Of a stretch of DNA of 64,000 bases, positions 62,771-64,000 are shown piece by piece. The stretch is taken from NCBI GenBank assembly GCA_036847185.1, contig DAIUAM010000006.1, positions 25,999 to 89,998 on the forward strand. The letters run 5' to 3'. Position 1 is the stretch's first letter. Each line of letters opens with the position of its first letter. Below the pieces are notes generated by a model. The model was not told where the DNA came from. It saw nothing but the letters and a program-made list of their open reading frames with translations, and did no database searches. A program made the translations under genes and the position numbers. This DNA is from UBA4738 sp002413305 (GTDB taxonomy: Bacteria > Actinomycetota > UBA4738).

Positions 62771-64000
62771 GTGCTCACCTGCCCCTCGTGCGGCCACGAG
62801 AACCGCGACGGCTCGAAGTTCTGCGAGGAGTGCGCGACCCGGCTGGAACCGACCCCATCGCTCCAGGCCGAGGAGCGCAAGACCGTCACGGTGCTGTTCT
62901 GCGACCTGGTGGGCTTCACGGCCGCCTCCGAGGCGGCCGACCCCGAAGACGTCCGGGCCCGGCTGAAGCCCTACCACACGATGCTTCGAGCCGAGATCGA
63001 GCGCTACGGCGGCACCGTCGAGAAATTCATCGGTGATGCGGTGATGGCGGTGTTCGGGGCCCCGGTGGCCCACGAGGACGACCCGGAACGGGCCGTGCGG
63101 GCGGGACTTCGGATCCTGGAGACCATCACCGAACTGAACGAGGACGACCCGACCCTGGCGCTCTCGGTTCGGATCGGTATCAACACCGGGGATGTCCTGG
63201 TGGCCCTGGGAGCCAGGCCATCCGAAGGCGAGGGCATCGTGACCGGGGATGTGGTCAACACCGCCTCGCGGTTGCAGGGAGCGGCGCCGGTGAACGGGGT
63301 CGCTGTGGGCGATGGCACCTACCTGGCTACCAAGGACGTCTTCGACTACGAGGCCATGGAGCCGGTGACGCTCAAAGGCAAGGCGGCACCGGTCCCTATC
63401 TATCATGCGACGGCGGCCCGGTCGAGGTTCGGTACCGACCTCACCCGGGTGCTGACCACGCCCCTGGTCGGAAGGGACCTGGAGCGGAACCTGCTGACCG
63501 GCACGTTCGAGCGGAGCGTGCGGGACTCCTCGGTCCACCTGATCACGATCGTGGGCGAACCCGGGGTCGGCAAGTCCAGGATGGTGGCCGAGCTGTTCTC
63601 CTTCATCGAGGACTGGCCGGACCTGGTGAGGTGGCGCCAGGGGAGGTGCCTGCCCTACGGGGACGGGATCACGTTCTGGGCCCTCGGGGAGATCCTCAAA
63701 GCCCAGGCCGGGATCTTGGAGACCGACTCCCCCGACGTCGCCGCCTCCAAGCTCGATGCGGTCGTCGCCGACGCCGATCCGGACGCGCCCTGGCTCCGCC
63801 AGCGCCTGCGTCCCCTGGTCGGGATGGAGGCTCCGCAGGCCGGGAGGGAGGAGAACTTCGCCGCCTGGCGGAGGTTCCTGGAGTCGATCGCCGAGGCAGA
63901 CCCGTCGGTGTTCGTCTTCGAGGACCTGCACTGGGCCGACGACGCGCTGCTCTCCTTCCTGGAGCACGTCGCCGACTACGCCGAAGGGGTCCCGATGCTC
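62771..64000 (+). CDS. Zinc-ribbon/class III adenylate cyclase/AAA ATPase signalling protein (partial)
   Basis: 410 codons from GTG 62771 and open at the window end. A zinc ribbon (CPSCGHENRDGSKFCEECATRL) is followed by a class III nucleotidyl cyclase domain (VTVLFCDLVGFTAASE, EKFIGDAVMAVFGAPVAHEDDPERAVRAG, RIGINTGDVLVALG, TGDVVNTASRLQ) with both metal aspartates, and then the start of an AAA/STAND ATPase (GEPGVGKSRMVAELFSFIEDW, FVFEDLHWADDALLSFLEHV). Proteins of this plan are large (~1000 residues) signalling ATPases common in actinobacteria, where the cyclase may or may not be active. The C-terminus, often with TPR repeats, lies outside. Confidence 0.9.
   Translation, partial: MLTCPSCGHENRDGSKFCEECATRLEPTPSLQAEERKTVTVLFCDLVGFTAASEAADPEDVRARLKPYHTMLRAEIERYGGTVEKFIGDAVMAVFGAPVAHEDDPERAVRAGLRILETITELNEDDPTLALSVRIGINTGDVLVALGARPSEGEGIVTGDVVNTASRLQGAAPVNGVAVGDGTYLATKDVFDYEAMEPVTLKGKAAPVPIYHATAARSRFGTDLTRVLTTPLVGRDLERNLLTGTFERSVRDSSVHLITIVGEPGVGKSRMVAELFSFIEDWPDLVRWRQGRCLPYGDGITFWALGEILKAQAGILETDSPDVAASKLDAVVADADPDAPWLRQRLRPLVGMEAPQAGREENFAAWRRFLESIAEADPSVFVFEDLHWADDALLSFLEHVADYAEGVPML

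Overview
High-GC (roughly two thirds G+C) bacterial chromosome with strong G/C third-position bias and many GTG/TTG starts. The gene order leuS-comEA-comEC-holA-rpsT-lepA-hemW-hrcA-dnaJ-rsmE-HIT-phoH-ybeY-corC-cdd-recO-uppS-glyS, an LCP-rsfS pair, an ANTAR-domain regulator, an OmpR/HAMP two-component pair and a Rho_N-like micro-protein all point to an Actinomycetota member. It is probably an uncultivated, deep-branching one, because gene content and promoter style do not match a well-known genus. This placement is inferred from content and order only.

Layout. (1) 1-1485: end of an LCP protein, rsfS and tRNA-Ala. (2) 1.5-22.1 kb: accessory block sitting between rsfS and leuS, which are usually close in actinobacteria. 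It holds a BBE-type flavin oxidase, a zinc-dehydrogenase remnant, two methyltransferases, a secreted repeat protein, a minus-strand group (conserved protein, hemolysin III, PlsC), an ANTAR regulator, a DHFR-like protein, AmtB, a DinB-like protein, a HAD hydrolase, a PPOX-fold protein, an MprAB-like two-component system, a frameshifted cox3, and a three-gene NAD-linked formate dehydrogenase. The Fdh catalytic subunit carries an in-frame TGA followed by a clear bacterial SECIS hairpin, and its Fe-S N-terminal half is a separate downstream gene. (3) 22.2-42.7 kb: housekeeping block for tRNA charging, DNA uptake, replication, translation, heat shock, RNA metabolism, recombination and cell-wall lipid carrier. 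comEC is broken by a one-base frameshift, and era is absent from its usual place between cdd and recO. (4) 42.7-52.6 kb: a HExxH lipoprotein, cupin, YgfZ, GH15 enzyme, pyruvate phosphate dikinase (with a compositionally foreign phospho-histidine domain), a secreted propeller-like protein and a small secreted protein.

(5) 52.6-62.4 kb: mobile region. Two modules lie in tandem with the same plan: large serine recombinase, a convergent small Cys-containing ORF that overlaps its stop codon, a divergent excisionase-like HTH gene, then replication/regulatory genes. The first module looks intact. The second recombinase has lost its N-terminal catalytic segment. After the second module come an AAA ATPase, a dense cluster of short repeats resembling iterons, and a ParB-methyltransferase gene cut off by an insertion-sequence fragment. 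Two small minus-strand ORFs follow. (6) 62.8-64 kb: start of an adenylate-cyclase/AAA signalling protein running off the window.

Regulation visible in sequence: a CIRCE operator before hrcA, several -10-like TANNNT boxes placed 6-11 bases before start codons (leaderless expression), a consensus-like promoter before the first excisionase gene, the SECIS hairpin in fdhA, and intergenic hairpins.
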